NCBI GenBank assembly: GCA_964035795.1
Contig: OZ038320.1
Location: 12,785,076 to 12,849,075 of the forward strand
Reading direction: 5' to 3'
Length of the DNA stretch: 64,000 bases
Origin: Pterobdella sp. o SKG-2022
Taxonomy: Eukaryota > Annelida > Clitellata > Hirudinida > Piscicolidae
In this document: in pieces, positions 1 to 11,999 of the stretch
How positions within the stretch are numbered: position 1 is the first letter of the stretch
Layout of the letters: every line of letters starts with the position of its first letter
Program-made: the position numbers and the translations under genes
Notes under the pieces: generated by a model
The model's database searches: none
The model's input: the letters and a program-made list of their open reading frames with translations, nothing else
Told to the model about the DNA's origin: nothing

Positions 1-69
1 AAATAATTATTAAATTTTGAGAATCAATAACTTCCTTGATTCTCGAAGTTTTTACCTCAAAAGTTGTTT

Positions 70-530
70 TTTTTCAAATACATTGTTTTAAAGAAAAAGC
101 TCAAATTTTCGATAAATTTAGCTTTATCATAAAACATTAATCTTTGTTTAAATTGCTTTATAACCATAGCTACAGAACAATTTTTTGCTAGTGTTTTATG
201 ACAGGCACTTTGCGATCATGCAAAACGTATTGAATAGTTCTAGGCACCAATCATAGAACTCCAAAAAAATTGTGAAAGTACTAAAATAATCATTTTTAGA
301 AGTTTTATGAAAAAAAACTAACATTTATCAACTAACAAAGCTTTTTGTACAATCCGTGAATATTTAAACATTATGATATATGAATATTTTCAAAAAAAAC
401 TAACATTTTCCAAAGCCTATGATTGGTCCATTTAAAACAGCTTTTTGCTGCTTGGAACTTCTTTAGTGTTTTATGATAAGGCTAAACTTATTGAAAACTA
501 TAGTTTTATTTAATGAATATATTTAAAAAA
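70..530. repeat. AT-rich foldback/MITE-like element, copy A
   Basis: The outer parts are imperfect inverted repeats. The left arm around 115-142 (containing tttagctttatcataaaaca) is the reverse complement of the right arm around 462-495 (tgttttatgataaggctaaa). A diverged inverted copy of the interior lies at 18478-18960: the stretch around 240-345, including the word accaatcatagaa, recurs there in reverse complement, and so does the segment around 412-500. Short related pieces occur near 6100-6200, 30033-30250 and 33885-33985. It has no coding capacity, so it would be a non-autonomous element. The exact ends and any target-site duplication were not resolved. Confidence 0.6.
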
Positions 531-979
531 ATCATACTTTTGATTTAAAAATTTCGAAATATTTATTACTGAAAATACATCAAGATGTCTCCAAAAAGTT
601 CATATTTTACTAAAAGTTCTACAACGTTAGTTTTTTTTAACAATAATTTGTAGCTCTCGATTTCATATTTTTATCAGCTATTTCGACTGTGCCAGTGTCT
701 CTTAGAGAAAACACCCCTGTAACTATGTAAAAAATTTTCAAAAATAAAACTTTTTTAGATAATTTTTCTAAAAATTGATCCGTAAACAAGAACCTGGTCG
801 TTAATGGGTTAAAAATACATTAAGAGATCTTTGAAGTTTTATAAGAAATTATTTCTTACTTTAAAACACCATTCACACTACTTTTGCACAATATAAACAA
901 CTTCGCTTCAATACCGTATGAATTTTTGCATTGTGAACAGAAAGAAAGACGACCTTGATGAGTGTATCTTTTGTCTCAG

Positions 980-3900
980 CCTATATGATGTACCTGACAT
1001 GGTCCTGTGTGTCAAATTCACCTCCTTCTAGAAGTTTGAACAAATCTTTCAGTAATTATAACTATTATATAATTTATTCATTTTATTCAACATACAGTTT
1101 GGAATAACACCACTGAAAAATTTCATATGAATAGATTATTTGAAGATGTAAATATAGAACTAGATCCAGTTATATTTTGCGGAAGCAAAAGAAAAACAGA
1201 AAGTTCATTTCTCACCTCCGTGAGAAAAGTTTTCTTGTTGTTCCTTGCTGCTTTCAGCGCGTAAGTTGTGCAAAAATAGTGTTATTTCATAATGTAGTTT
1301 TTGAATACCGTTGAAGGTTACAACAAAATAGAAAAATACTTTGTCGAACTGTGCGCAACTAACTTTTTCCTTAAAAAATTTAGGAATTACTTGTATTTAT
1401 ATAACATGTAGTTTCGTAAATATTTATTTCACTCAAAAATGAAAATATGTATCAAATTTAGGTGGTGTTTTTCAAAATTAAATGAATGTGAAACTGAACG
1501 CTAATATTATTATGCAAAATATGATTTTGTAACGAAAGAATTCTGTAAAAAACAAGAATCGAACTGATTATAAATTAATAACAGTTAGTAATGGTTGTTT
1601 CGATACAGGGTGAAAATTTGTTCGAAGAGTAAGCTGTTTGGCATCAGCCCTACCACGAACAAGGTCAACAGTTTTCCATCTGTTAATATAACTACAATAA
1701 AATTTTCTAGAAATATGGAATGAAATAATATTGACCAATAAAGTCCAAAATCGAAAGAAAACTGATATAGTAAATATAAAAAACAATTTTAATACAATAG
1801 GATAATAAGATGCTAATTCCAAGGGTGCCAGAAAAAATCAAAAATATTTTTTAAGATATTTTATTGCATAATCATATCAAAAAAAATTTCATTACTAAGT
1901 GCTTTGATTTTCAACACAAAAGCAGCAATAAAAAAACAAAATTTTCAAACAACTTCTGTTGAATTTTTATTCTTTTTTTTAAACTTAATTTCAGTTTTTA
2001 TTCGAGTTTTCATGAAGTAATTTACAAAACTTATTGAACGAAAATTCTATCTTGAAACCAGGAATTACTACTTTTTTTTTCAGCTTTTTAAATATTTAAA
2101 AATATTTTCAAAATTTACAAAGCTGAAAACTACTTATATAAAAATATTATTTTATGAAAATCATTTTTGCAGCCTGAACGAACAACTAAAAAAGGTAGTC
2201 GTTTTTTTTATTAATTCAAAATAAAATTCATCAATATAATTCTTCATCGATTTTAGATAGTTTATATATTACGAATCATAAATTTTTTATGTTATAAAAA
2301 ACTTAATTGAAGAAATAAAACTCATTTTTTTATTTTTGAATGAGACATATCTTTAAAGAAGTCATTTATTTGATCTATAATAAACCATCAGTACCTACGG
2401 TAGCACCTCGAGCACCAAGTGGCGCTGAACAAGAACAAAATCAACAAAAACAAAATCAACAACAACAACAATCAGCAAAACCAGCGGAAGATCCCAATAA
2501 TGTAGGAGGCCAAATCATTGTTTATGACGAAGCGAAACAAGTAGTTGATTATCATTTGATTGTTGAAAAACTTTTCCAAATGTACCAATGTTTTTCTTCT
2601 CCAGGTCACATACTCATACAGTTTTATGCACTTCAGCTTCATTCTTTCTTCTCTCTACATGATGGTCAATTTCACTGGCTGGCTAAAGTTCGTTTTTTTT
2701 TGTATTTCTTCATTAGCATATTACAGTTCGCTAGCAAATATGCAATAAGCTGGTTGAACTCATATCTCTTAGGTAGCACTGATTATTTATGATTAACTGA
2801 TTAGTTGTTATAGATAGATTTGAATGTATTTGGAAAACTACAGTTTTGGTCACCAGCAAATGATGTGTATAAACTCAAAAAGTTTTGGTTAATTCTTTTT
2901 TGCCGCCACCATGTGAAACGTAAAAGCAAGATTTTTTTAGTTAATTTGTTTAAGTTAGTTATGTTGTATAATTATTTATTCAGTGAGTAAAGCCAACCCA
3001 GTAAGCAAAAATTCAAAACAAAATTATTTGCCAGTTCATAAATGTCGTAAAAATGTATTTGAAAGTGTTTCTAGTTTTACAGCCTTAATTATTTAAAAAT
3101 ATTTTAAATTTTTGTACGTCTACTTAATTCAATTCTTTTTCAAAACATTCCTCTTTGAAGATTATTTTTAAAATTTTTTATTTTGTATAAATGTTCCGTT
3201 GTTTCGATATCTTTTCTACATATAAGGCAGATTTAGTCAGCATTAATATATATTTTGTTAATGTCAAATATCTTCCATTTATCTACACAGTTTTTGCATT
3301 TCATAGTATTAAAATTTTTTTAACAGTCCTAAGGAAGTTTACAATCCCGACGTCAAAAGCTGGTTTACTGTGAAAGTCCAGGTAATAACCACATCACCAA
3401 TATACTTTTTGAAATACTACAGAGTTTATTCAAACCTTGTGAAACTGTAAAGTCAGGCTTTTAATTTATTAACCCATTGACTGTGTGATTAAAGCTGAGA
3501 AAATTTTGACAAAATGTCAAAACGCTAAAAAATATTTTAAAACATAAAATCATTTAGTGCTAATCATAAATATAATTTATAACATTTTCAATCAACATAT
3601 TTTCAACACCACTCAGCAGAAACTGCACTCTTAGCTTCACTATCAGTCTTTGCAGCATCTGTGCCACTGGACATGCCGCCGTTTCGGTTTAGTTAGACCT
3701 TTCGACACCCTCAATCAATTTTTTTTTTGACGTTTTGAAAAGACTCTTCAATATTTTTGATCTTGCTCTTTTTTTGTTCTGCTCTTACTTTCATCAATGT
3801 TCTTAGTTTTTTGAAATAGACAATTTTTCTTTTTTTATATCACTTGATCGGCCCTCATGCTGGAGGAGCATCAGACTAGTTATTTAAAATAACCGGGTTC

Positions 3901-5850
3901 AATCCCGCGTGGACCGACAATTATATAAACGAGGAGAAGCGCTCTGTGAAACATCTGTTGAGCTAACGAATCCCCAATATGGGGCCACTGTAAGTCGATC
4001 TAAAAAAAAATATTACTCAACTCAGGCGTACCGCAGAGCTCCGTTCTGAGATCAATTCTCTTCTCTCTTAATACATCACCCATGTGCGGCATTATCGAAA
4101 AGTACGACTTGCTTTTTCACCAGTTTGCTGATGGTTTTTTTCACAAGACTTTTTTCCAGATCCTAAACCCACTCTATAAATTATCTAGTTCTGAACTCTT
4201 GGTTTTCAATTGTTAGTCTAAGCTCTACTAAAAGCGAGGTGATGTTTTTCGGCAGCTCTTCTTGTTTAGCAAAATACAATCCCCCTTTTGTGGTAACTAT
4301 AAATGGCACCACACTCCGTTTAGCTAACAAACTAAAAACCTTAAGTGTCACTTCAGACTCAAATCTGAACTTCGCATACTTTATTTCTCAAATAATCCAA
4401 TCTTCCAACTTCTCCATCCAAGCCTTGAAACAAGTACGTAAATTAATACTTTTTGCTACTGGTTATTCTCTCCTTATCCCACTAGGTGTTTTTTTAGGTT
4501 AGACTACTGCAATTCTCTTCTCTGCGGGCAGCCAAACTTTTTTTTGTGCAGCTTCAACCTTTCCAAAACCATGCAGCCAGAACGCTTCTTCAAGCTGATT
4601 ACTTTAGCTCTACCAGTGAATGGCTTGATCGTTAGCATTGGTTACCCGTTTCCCAAAGATTCAAATTCAAACTTCTTTGGCTCATTGCCTGCATTCTTAA
4701 ACTTAAAGAACCTGTCATTTTTTTGGCCTTTTGTCAATTAGGCACACCCATCAAACACTCAGATCCTTGCACTCTAGACTTCAGCTTCATCAACCTGTTT
4801 GGTCAAGCTTGTTCATAAGTCTTCTTTTACTCACCAGTTCCCACGTCTGTGTAATATTTTTCCGCTCAAATTGCGCTCATCCCTTTCTCAAGTTTTCGCA
4901 AACTTTTTAAAACTCGCTTATACCCTGAACAACTTTATCTAATTCCTCAAACACCTGAGCGCTTTTTAAGTAAATTTCTTTGTGAATTGTGCCCATAAAC
5001 AAATCTTAATAATAATAATAATGTAAAAACTCACAAGTCCAACCAAGCAAGCGCCATGGCTTGCAATAAGATAAATTTTTTAAAATAGCCATCCAAAAGC
5101 CAATACTCGAATACACAAAGGACTAACTGACAAAAGAAGTTCGCAAAAAAGAAAAAGCAGTTTCAATGAGTATAATACCTCTAAACCGCCAACGTGTTTG
5201 GAATCCTATTCTTCAACGGATTAACGTTTAATCGATACTTTAAAACTAAACAAAACTCCCGCGAAATAATAAGTTTAAAGTTTGTTTTTGAAAAAAAATG
5301 TCATCATTTCAGGTTTTAGATTAAAATGCGCAGTTTGTTTTGAGATGAAATTAGAATAACCTTTGAAAAATGATTTATTTCGATGATAGTTTCATAGAAT
5401 TGTTCATTTTTTAAGTTTGTCAATAATTATCATTCAATATGTGAATCATAAAAACACGAGTATTTGATTTTTTTATTTTGACGAAGCTTTTTGATATATT
5501 TTATATCATCGTCAGGTAACTAATGAATCTTTTTAGCTCAAATTATTCAAAAGATTTATTACGTGACTCCATAATCAGCATATATATTTATATTAGAGTG
5601 ACGTAATCATAATATATAAATATTTTTTTTTATTTCTTTTCTTTAGTATATAGTGAAAAACATAAATTGACTTCTACTGAGTTTCTTTAATAAACTTCTT
5701 TATTAATAATGTGTATGAGATATTTTTTAATATAACTCATCATATCAAACTCTCCAGGTAGCTTCAAGCTTGAGCTGTTGCATTCTTTACGTGATCCACC
5801 TGTTCGGCATTGACGATGACGACGACAGCGATTCTTCTGTGACTGATTGA
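980..5850 (+). CDS. SERINC: Serine incorporator (SERINC/TDE) family protein, 3' part of gene
   Basis: SERINCs are multipass membrane proteins of the endomembrane system and plasma membrane linked to serine/phospholipid handling. Exons supported: 980-1051, which carries the family signature MMYLTWSCVSNSP; 1098-1260, which ends in a hydrophobic helix; a probable microexon 2173-2194; about 2392-2540, a Gln-rich loop ending YDEAKQ; 2605-2687, with the hallmark VTYSYSFMHFSFILSSLYMM; 3327-3381 (PKEVYNPDVKSWFTVKV); and 5758-5850, the last helix and stop. The 980/1098 junction and all junctions from 2540 onward keep frame. The junction between the microexon and the 2392 exon does not, so an exon or splice site there is wrong. 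The N-terminal two thirds of the family (about 300 residues) must lie left of the window. The C-terminus is unusual: after the last helix comes a run of five Asp and a short Ser-rich tail. The 2.4-kb last intron holds a SINE and a LINE fragment. Confidence 0.85.
3846..4012 (+). mobile_element. tRNA-derived SINE
   Basis: The first 70 bases look like a decayed tRNA. A 5' arm tcggccc can pair with ggaccga near 3920. There is a D-arm-like hairpin atgc...gcat, a hairpin gttat...ataac, and a clear pol III B box (gggttcaatccc). An unrelated body of about 90 bp and an A-rich tail follow at about 4000-4010. It sits in the last SERINC intron, in sense orientation, directly against a LINE fragment. Position, tail and loss of tRNA structure fit a SINE better than a functional tRNA. 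Confidence 0.65.
4013..5024 (+). mobile_element. 5'-truncated CR1/L2-like LINE in SERINC intron
   Basis: Broken frames read through the end of a reverse transcriptase: an SGVPQxSVL-like motif near 4025, FAD(G) near 4120 (FADD in the family), then the segment with EVMFFGSSxCLAKYN at 4235-4280 and a LRSLHSRLQLHQP-like C-terminal part near 4760-4800. The element ends in ...aaatcttaat(aat)n at about 5023, a microsatellite-like 3' tail as in CR1/L2 elements. The same protein and 3' end recur at 53640-54270 and, on the minus strand, at 57202-60115. Stops and frameshifts show it is dead. 5' truncation is usual for LINE insertions. Confidence 0.8.
5478..5522 (-). repeat. Hammerhead-like CTGAYGA motif with stem, copy 1
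   Basis: On the minus strand the sequence reads ACCTGACGA, then a 6-bp perfect stem (TGATAT...ATATCA), then AAAA and AGCTTCGTC. The same frame of conserved ends with a different but again largely self-complementary middle occurs at 50150-50215 (CTGATGA...GAAAAGCTTCGTT). The conserved blocks resemble the hammerhead ribozyme core (CUGANGA, stem II, GAAA, stem III). In this copy the GAAA is mutated to AAAA, so it is probably inactive. Family assignment is inference. Confidence 0.4.
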
Positions 5851-6589
5851 TCCCGTTTATTTTTTTTAGATTGTTTTAAATTTCAATCAATTCATGTTTT
5901 TGGGTCATTTTGTTCTAATGAAAAAGAAACAAATATAAACATTCACAAAGAGTAGTTAAGTTTCAAACGTTATTTGAAAATATATATAAAAAGAACTGTT
6001 TAACGAATATTTGATAAACCTAGAAAGAAATTTGATAAAAAACTCCAAGAAATTAACAAAATAAGTTCCTATCATCATTAAGTTCATTGATTGGCAATGA
6101 ATAGCAGCCAATAGGAGTGAAGCAGATTTGGACCAATCATAGGCTTTGTTAGAGAAGACTAAAAACTGTAGTTTTACGTCATTTTTCTTTCTAATTCTTT
6201 CGCAAAAAAGCTTTATTTTAGTCATTTCTATTTCGATTTCTCCCGCTAAGAAAGCCTTTTTTTGAAAGTCAAAGTAGTCGAAAAATTTTAGTTTTTTTTT
6301 TCATAAAAATATTAATGTATCAAAAAGTATAAACACCTATTATTTCAAAACTTTCACAAATTTTTAGAAATTCTGATTGTTCAAAATTATTCTTTAATGC
6401 TATTGGCTGGAAAATAATGCTAGTATTTGAAAATAATAGAAACGTCAAGTGCTTGTGGAATTAACATTGATGATGCGCCAAGTATGTAAATTTCAATATG
6501 AAAGTTGTTCAGAAGCAGTTTAGAATAACGATGCAATTAGTATAACAAAATCGATGAAAATACCAAAAAAGTAGTTACATTAGAAAATG

Positions 6590-7130
6590 ATAAATTCATC
6601 ATTCTCTATTTGATGGGATTTTTGAATAACCCCGATGATCTTTTTTCGTTACGTTTTAAAAAAATATTCTCAGTTACAAGCTCACTGAGTTAGGAAATTG
6701 TGGAATAGGTACAAGAGGAAATAGTATGAAAAAATTCCTGACGAATATAAAAGAAATGAAAAAGGACGTACGTGGCTGAATATTTATGATAGTCAAAAAA
6801 CACTGTTGTGACATGAAAGGACAACAAAAAGTATAAACATGGCATCGAATGCTTATTGAATCAACCTTGTGACAAAAGCAAACTGATTAGCAATGATATA
6901 AAAAAAAATGAGTCAAATATCCTAAAGCTGTAAATATGTACAATGCTTTCATGGCAGGAGTGGAACTCTTTAATCAATATGTCTGCATCCAGAGTTCGTT
7001 TCAGAGATAAGAAATGGTAGTATCCAATATTTGCATTGGGTCATAATGCTTTATGCCAAAAAGCATGATTATATAAACGGGAAAATATCAAAGATTTATG
7101 CATTTCAAATACTCCATAGAATCAAAACCC
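6590..7130 (+). pseudogene. Decayed piggyBac-like transposase
   Basis: Across several frameshifts the plus strand reads KLTELGNCGIGTRGN near 6680-6725 (the family has LkekGiyatGTiRkNR). It then reads PKAVNMYNAFMAGVELFNQ near 6921-6980 (family YNkyMGGVDlaDq), and after a frameshift RVRFRDKKW-stop-YPIFALGHNAL near 6985-7060 (family YRtkiRSKKWYWPIFfhll...NAw). These are the last part of a DDE_Tnp_1_7 domain. In-frame stops and the lack of a long ORF mark it as a pseudogene. Terminal repeats and TTAA sites were not located. Confidence 0.72.
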
Positions 7131-7319
7131 ACATAAAAAAATACCTCTCCAACACTCAAGCTAATCCAGACTGAGATTCTCAATAAGCAGAAATGGCAAA
7201 AATACAAATATCGAAGCCTTGCAGATAGCCCCGTTAGCGGTTGAAACCTCTGGTATATTTTCATACTTTTTAATTTTTTTCTGATTTGGGAAAACACATC
7301 TCTAAGGCCATAGATGAGC

Positions 7320-8160
7320 CCAAAGAAGCTAAATGGTTGTTTGAAAGTTTGTCAATGGCCATTGTTCGTGGTAATGTTCAAACAAAGGTGATAAAAATAG
7401 TGATATATCAACACTGAGACTATTCACTATAAAAACAGCTCTTTTTGAAATGACTGCTCTATCTAAAGGAATTGCAGTATCAAAATACTCATAAGAATAT
7501 GATTTTGTCAGTAAATGTATGGTTATACATAAGACAAAGACACTCATTACTTAGTATTAAGATTAGTTGATAATTACTTATGGTATGCTGACTCTATAGT
7601 ACCTTACAAATTGACAATGGGATTAGTAAATAGGTCAGCATAATCAGCCAATATGAATCCTACTTTGATATTAACCACGTATTTGGGTATATTATGAGAC
7701 ACTAACCAGTGGAATTTAATCTGCAATAACAACACTACTGCTTTGAAGTTAGGATTGATAATGGCTCAGTTGAGAAGTGCACTGCCTAAAGTAACTCCAT
7801 TTTTTTGTTTGGAAGATAGTAAAGCAGCTTTTAAAGAAATCTAGAGGAATCTCTTCTGAATCATCAGTATTGATGACAGATTTTGTAGCTTTTGACACCT
7901 GCAAAAGAATGAGACAACCATTGGTTCTAGAAAGTTCCGCATTATAAATTATTGACAATGCGAAACCAAATTCAGGATCTTACTCTAAAGGGTCATTGGG
8001 ACATCACTTGAAAACATTTTATGGTTCAAAAAATGTGTTATCTCAAGTTGCAGCATTGCTGATAAAGAATGCACCATCCTATGTTAATAAAACTGCAGAG
8101 TTAAGACAAATCATACAAGAAGCAGGGTTGCCTGACAATCCAGACTGTTTTCAATAGATT
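7320..8160 (+). pseudogene. Unassigned decayed element remnant
   Basis: Stretches of protein-like sequence in shifting frames can be read, for example AKWLFESLSMAIVRGNVQT near 7330-7390, MAQLRSALPKVTPFF near 7760-7805 and GSLGHHLKTFYGSKNVLSQV near 7993-8052, ending at a stop near 8157. The base composition is less AT-rich than neighbouring intergenic DNA. I do not recognise the family. It may belong to the piggyBac remnant to its left, to the reverse-transcriptase remnant to its right, or to a third element. Confidence 0.35.
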
Positions 8161-8429
8161 ATGACAGGCTATATTGACTCTTGAACTTTAATGTTGATTT
8201 TATATAAAACGACATTCATATGACGAACTAATATGCTTGTTAACTGATAGACCAGTTTTAATGTGATATTATTAACATACACTTGAAAAAAACTTTAATA
8301 ATAATCTAAATTATCTAGAGATGTTCAAAAAATCTAAGTTTACTCCGCCTAGACCAATCCACATAGCACATTCTATAGCAAAGAGATTAGAATGATAGCT
8401 GATAAATCCATGAATGCTATGATTGAAAA

Positions 8430-9560
8430 TTGAACCAAAATATGAAAAATGATAATATTCTTGATGATTCTAATGGATTTGTTTCAAACCGGAATTTATT
8501 ACCCCTTTCTCAAGATTTTCTAATGAGTGTGACTACAGACATTCAAGATTATGAATTAAGAAAGGATGACACAGAATATCGGATGATTAACGCCTTAGTT
8601 AACAATGTTAAATGGCCTGAGATTATAACTCACCCTACAGATTATTTGAATTATCATATGACAATTCTCAATAATCTGGAACCTCATTTGGACAAACTCT
8701 CTCATCAAACTAGTGATACGATCAGACAAAGGGTAACCATATTGATGACTCAATCTATCAAACATGTCAAAGATTGGTTGATTTCATCTACTTTAAGTCC
8801 TTCATCTGATTCTCTATTTTCCTTGAAGATAACGTTGAAATAAATACTGACCCATTTCATTCAAAAAGATGTATCAATGGTAACATATATAATTAAGACT
8901 TCTCTGATCACAGAGACATAGTTGATGCAGATTTTGGTAAACGTTCAAGGAGTTAGACCTGTGATCAGTTTGAAGTTATTTACTACTACCATGTATACTT
9001 CCGTTGTCAAACTCTTTGTAACCATAATAATGATGCATCATGAAACAAAACTAAACAAGTGATTTAAATTAGGTTATCCATTAACAGCAAACAAACTTTG
9101 GATAATGACCTATAATAGTATCCATATGTGGAAAAATGTTACTGATGATAGTTTCTCTCAATGGAACGATTATGTTAAATCATGTACATCATTTCCTAAT
9201 ATTCCAGATTTAAATATTCCCCATTTTTTAGATGACATATTAACATTCAATGTAGTCGGATAGTTGAAAATCTGAAGAAATCTAGAAAAAAAAAATAAAT
9301 ATAGGATGTTCTCAAGGTGATGCTCTAAGCCCAGTTCTGTTCACAGCATATCTAAAGGCTAGTATGAAGGAGATACGTTTCCTTCATCCAACAGACACCT
9401 ACGAGCTCATTTATGCCGACGACATGAACTTCATCTCTATGGACTCCATTAACATAGATGAAGTAGAACAAATTATCGTCGATGGGACCTCAAACTGAAC
9501 AAAAAAAAACAAACTGAAAAGATGCTTTTCAGAAGACACAAGCTACTATATTCGGCTAGC
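8430..9560 (+). pseudogene. Reverse-transcriptase element remnant (YADD motif)
   Basis: A 137-codon open frame at 8430-8843 of unknown family is followed by broken frames and then by a reverse-transcriptase palm at about 9303-9475. The palm has GCSQGDALSPVLFTAYL (motif 4 region) and ELIYADDMNFIS (catalytic YADD). This is a non-LTR-type arrangement but differs from the other LINEs in the window, and stops follow quickly. Whether the 8430 frame belongs to the same element is inference from proximity and orientation. Confidence 0.6.
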
Positions 9561-10834
9561 GTCCCATACCTAGAACGCTGCAAAACATTGCATATTTTAG
9601 ATCCTTGGCAAGATATCTGGTCACAAAATACAGTTTTGATCAAATATTCTGACTTATAGTTTTGAAAACCCCGTAAAAATTAAAGCCAAAAACTTCACAA
9701 AAATTAAAATTCAGTTCTTTGCAAAAGATGAAATCCATTACAAATAGTTAAAAATAAATAATAAAGTCTACTAAAAATCATTAATGAAATACATGGATTT
9801 ATTTATGCATCCCAAAAATAGGCACCTCGTAGCTAAGGCATTGAACTACCCCAGACCAAGTGTTATTTTGCCTATCATTTTCATTCATCAGTTGAAACTG
9901 TAAAAACAATGAAAAATAATACTTATATCAGTTGATGAGAACAAGATGGCATGGTCAAACAGACCCCAGAGATTTGCAACAAACATGTAACAAGCTTTTA
10001 TGGCTCTATATAGCTTAATAGGAAATACCATTGATCAAATATTTCACATAATGAATTATCCAAACAAAGTTGATTTTTTAAAAAAATTATCGAAATATAA
10101 AAGTAAAAAAAAATATAAATTCTATAATTAAATCTTCAAAAAAAAAACATTAATCATTTGAAATAAAAATTAAAGAATCCTTTTTGATAACAGGCACTAA
10201 GATTTTGTACAGTAAGCCTTACCCCTGATGTTTTCACATACTCATAAAGCTATTTTAGTTACCGAAAAAAGTGCAATGATTATCAAATAAAAGTTTATGA
10301 TCATTATTTTAAATAATTATTCTTTATCTCACCAACACTAATATTTCAAACTTATCGAAGATATAAAGTTTTGTCACTTAATTTAAGGAATCTTGACTGT
10401 TCAATATCATGAAGATCTTTTAGAAGAAGAGCCGTTTTGAATCTTAGATGATGAAACTGCTCCAATGATATCTTTCAAATGGTTATTCAGCAATAGAAGA
10501 CATATAATAATGATTTATAAAGAAGCTGTAAAAACATCTTACATTTTCAAGTGCATAAATTTAAAGCTCAAAACAAAAATTATAATCAAAAAAAAATTTA
10601 TTGCAAAGATTTGGTATCCAATTGAGAAACCTTATTATCATTTGATGCTGAATTTTTATAAGGCTACACTTATCAAAAATGATAGCATTCATTTTAAATA
10701 AATGTATGAATCCTCAATTGATGTTATTAAAGTTTAACACTATTATTGTATATTACATTAAATTGCATTATATCAATCAGAAATTTAAATAAATTTCACA
10801 AAATGTTTATTGCATAAACTTTGAGGCTTGATAG
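9561..10834. other. Intergenic, no gene seen
   Basis: AT-rich sequence with only short chance open frames. A stretch near 9824-9860 (cacctcgtagctaaggcatt) faintly resembles a tRNA A-box, but no B box follows, so no SINE is called. Confidence 0.5.
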
Positions 10835-11999
10835 TCATTTCTTTAAATCTCTATAATTATGAATATTTGAAACAACTAGATTAAAATCTGAAATTAAATA
10901 TCTAAAAGTTGAGTTAAATGATGTTACTTTTATTTTATTAGTAGCACCATCTTCTTTAGTGATGATCATGTCTATTGTAGGAATGAAGTTTCTTGAAATC
11001 TCACTTTTTGAATAATAATATTGAAGCTTAATTTGAAATATGATTAGTTTAAATAGTAAAGAAATAAATGCTTGCTTCAAAGCATATTCAGATGCATAAG
11101 TTCAAACAATGGATACTCAATATACATTATAATAAAAAAAACTTGTTGGAAATTCCTATCTTGATGTTCCAATCCAGTGATTTCAATTTATTATAAGAAT
11201 TGAGTTTTTTGGAAGTGTTATTTGATTCAAACATTAGGCCACATATGACTTCAATGATACTTTGTTTGATCCTATAAGTAAGAATTATAGAATAGTAATG
11301 GTTGTAAAAAGCAGAAAAGATTCAGGTCTTGATAATAATGAGAATTGATAAATATAATACCATACTAAAAAAACAAGTATAAGAACATATTTAAAAGAAA
11401 ACCACAAAATGTTTTTTCTACAATTTTGTTTTTCAGCTTATATTAATTCATGGAATTGAGTAAATTCCTTTAAGTAAACTACATGATCAAAATAATTTAA
11501 TCAAATTTTTTACCCAATTTTTTCTAACTCTTTAGCCAATACCTATAGAAACAATTTAAATTAGTCATGAAAAAAGAAATAATTAAAGTAGAGTGAATAA
11601 AATAATTTTAAACATTTTTGTCTGAAAAGCTGATTTTGGAAAATTTAGATATAAGATCATGAATTCCAGTTATAAATGTTAAAATTTCATTAGTGTCATC
11701 TCCATTGTTTCGATGATAAGCCTCTATAAGGTTTTTCAAGTTCAAATTTATTCTTCTTTTTTCAAAAATATGTTCATAAACATCTGAAAGTAGTTATTTT
11801 CATAAATGAAAAAATAAGAAAACGAAATAATTTTAACTGAAATAAAAATAACAAATCGAATATTTAAATATAAAATTTTATAACCTGTGATAATTTCAGT
11901 TATAAGTTTATCGTTAAGACTATTTCTATTAGAGATGTCTTTAAACTTCAACATCTCTTCTGAAACTTCTATTAGAGGTTGGATATCTTGTTCATGCAT
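10835..11999 (-). CDS. COMM domain-containing (COMMD) protein
   Basis: COMMD proteins form the ring of the Commander complex, which works with CCC/retriever in endosomal cargo recycling. Five exons on the minus strand: 11885-11999, 11614-11783, 11514-11542 (a 29-nt microexon), 11143-11271 and 10835-11003. All junctions are GT-AG and in frame and sum to 612 nt, or 203 residues, the usual COMMD length. The N-terminal half is helical, including LTFITGIHDLISKF. The C-terminal COMM domain begins KSLDWNIKIGIS (family: L.W.ldv.ias), continues FIPTIDMIIT (family: kPtv.l.l) and ends in the helix STFRYLISDFNLVVSNI. Spacing resembles COMMD2 most, but I do not fix the paralogue. The gene is divergent from CCDC149, with 255 bp between start codons. 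Confidence 0.85.

Noticed and set aside
3600..3675. Minus-strand mini-ORF starting MSSGTDAAKTDSEAK
   Set aside because: Only 23 codons, in an intron of SERINC on the opposite strand, with no partner exon or family match.
3846..3930. Functional tRNA gene
   Set aside because: The B box is good, but the acceptor arm has a mismatch, the anticodon arm is abnormal, and an A-rich tail follows; a SINE explains it better.
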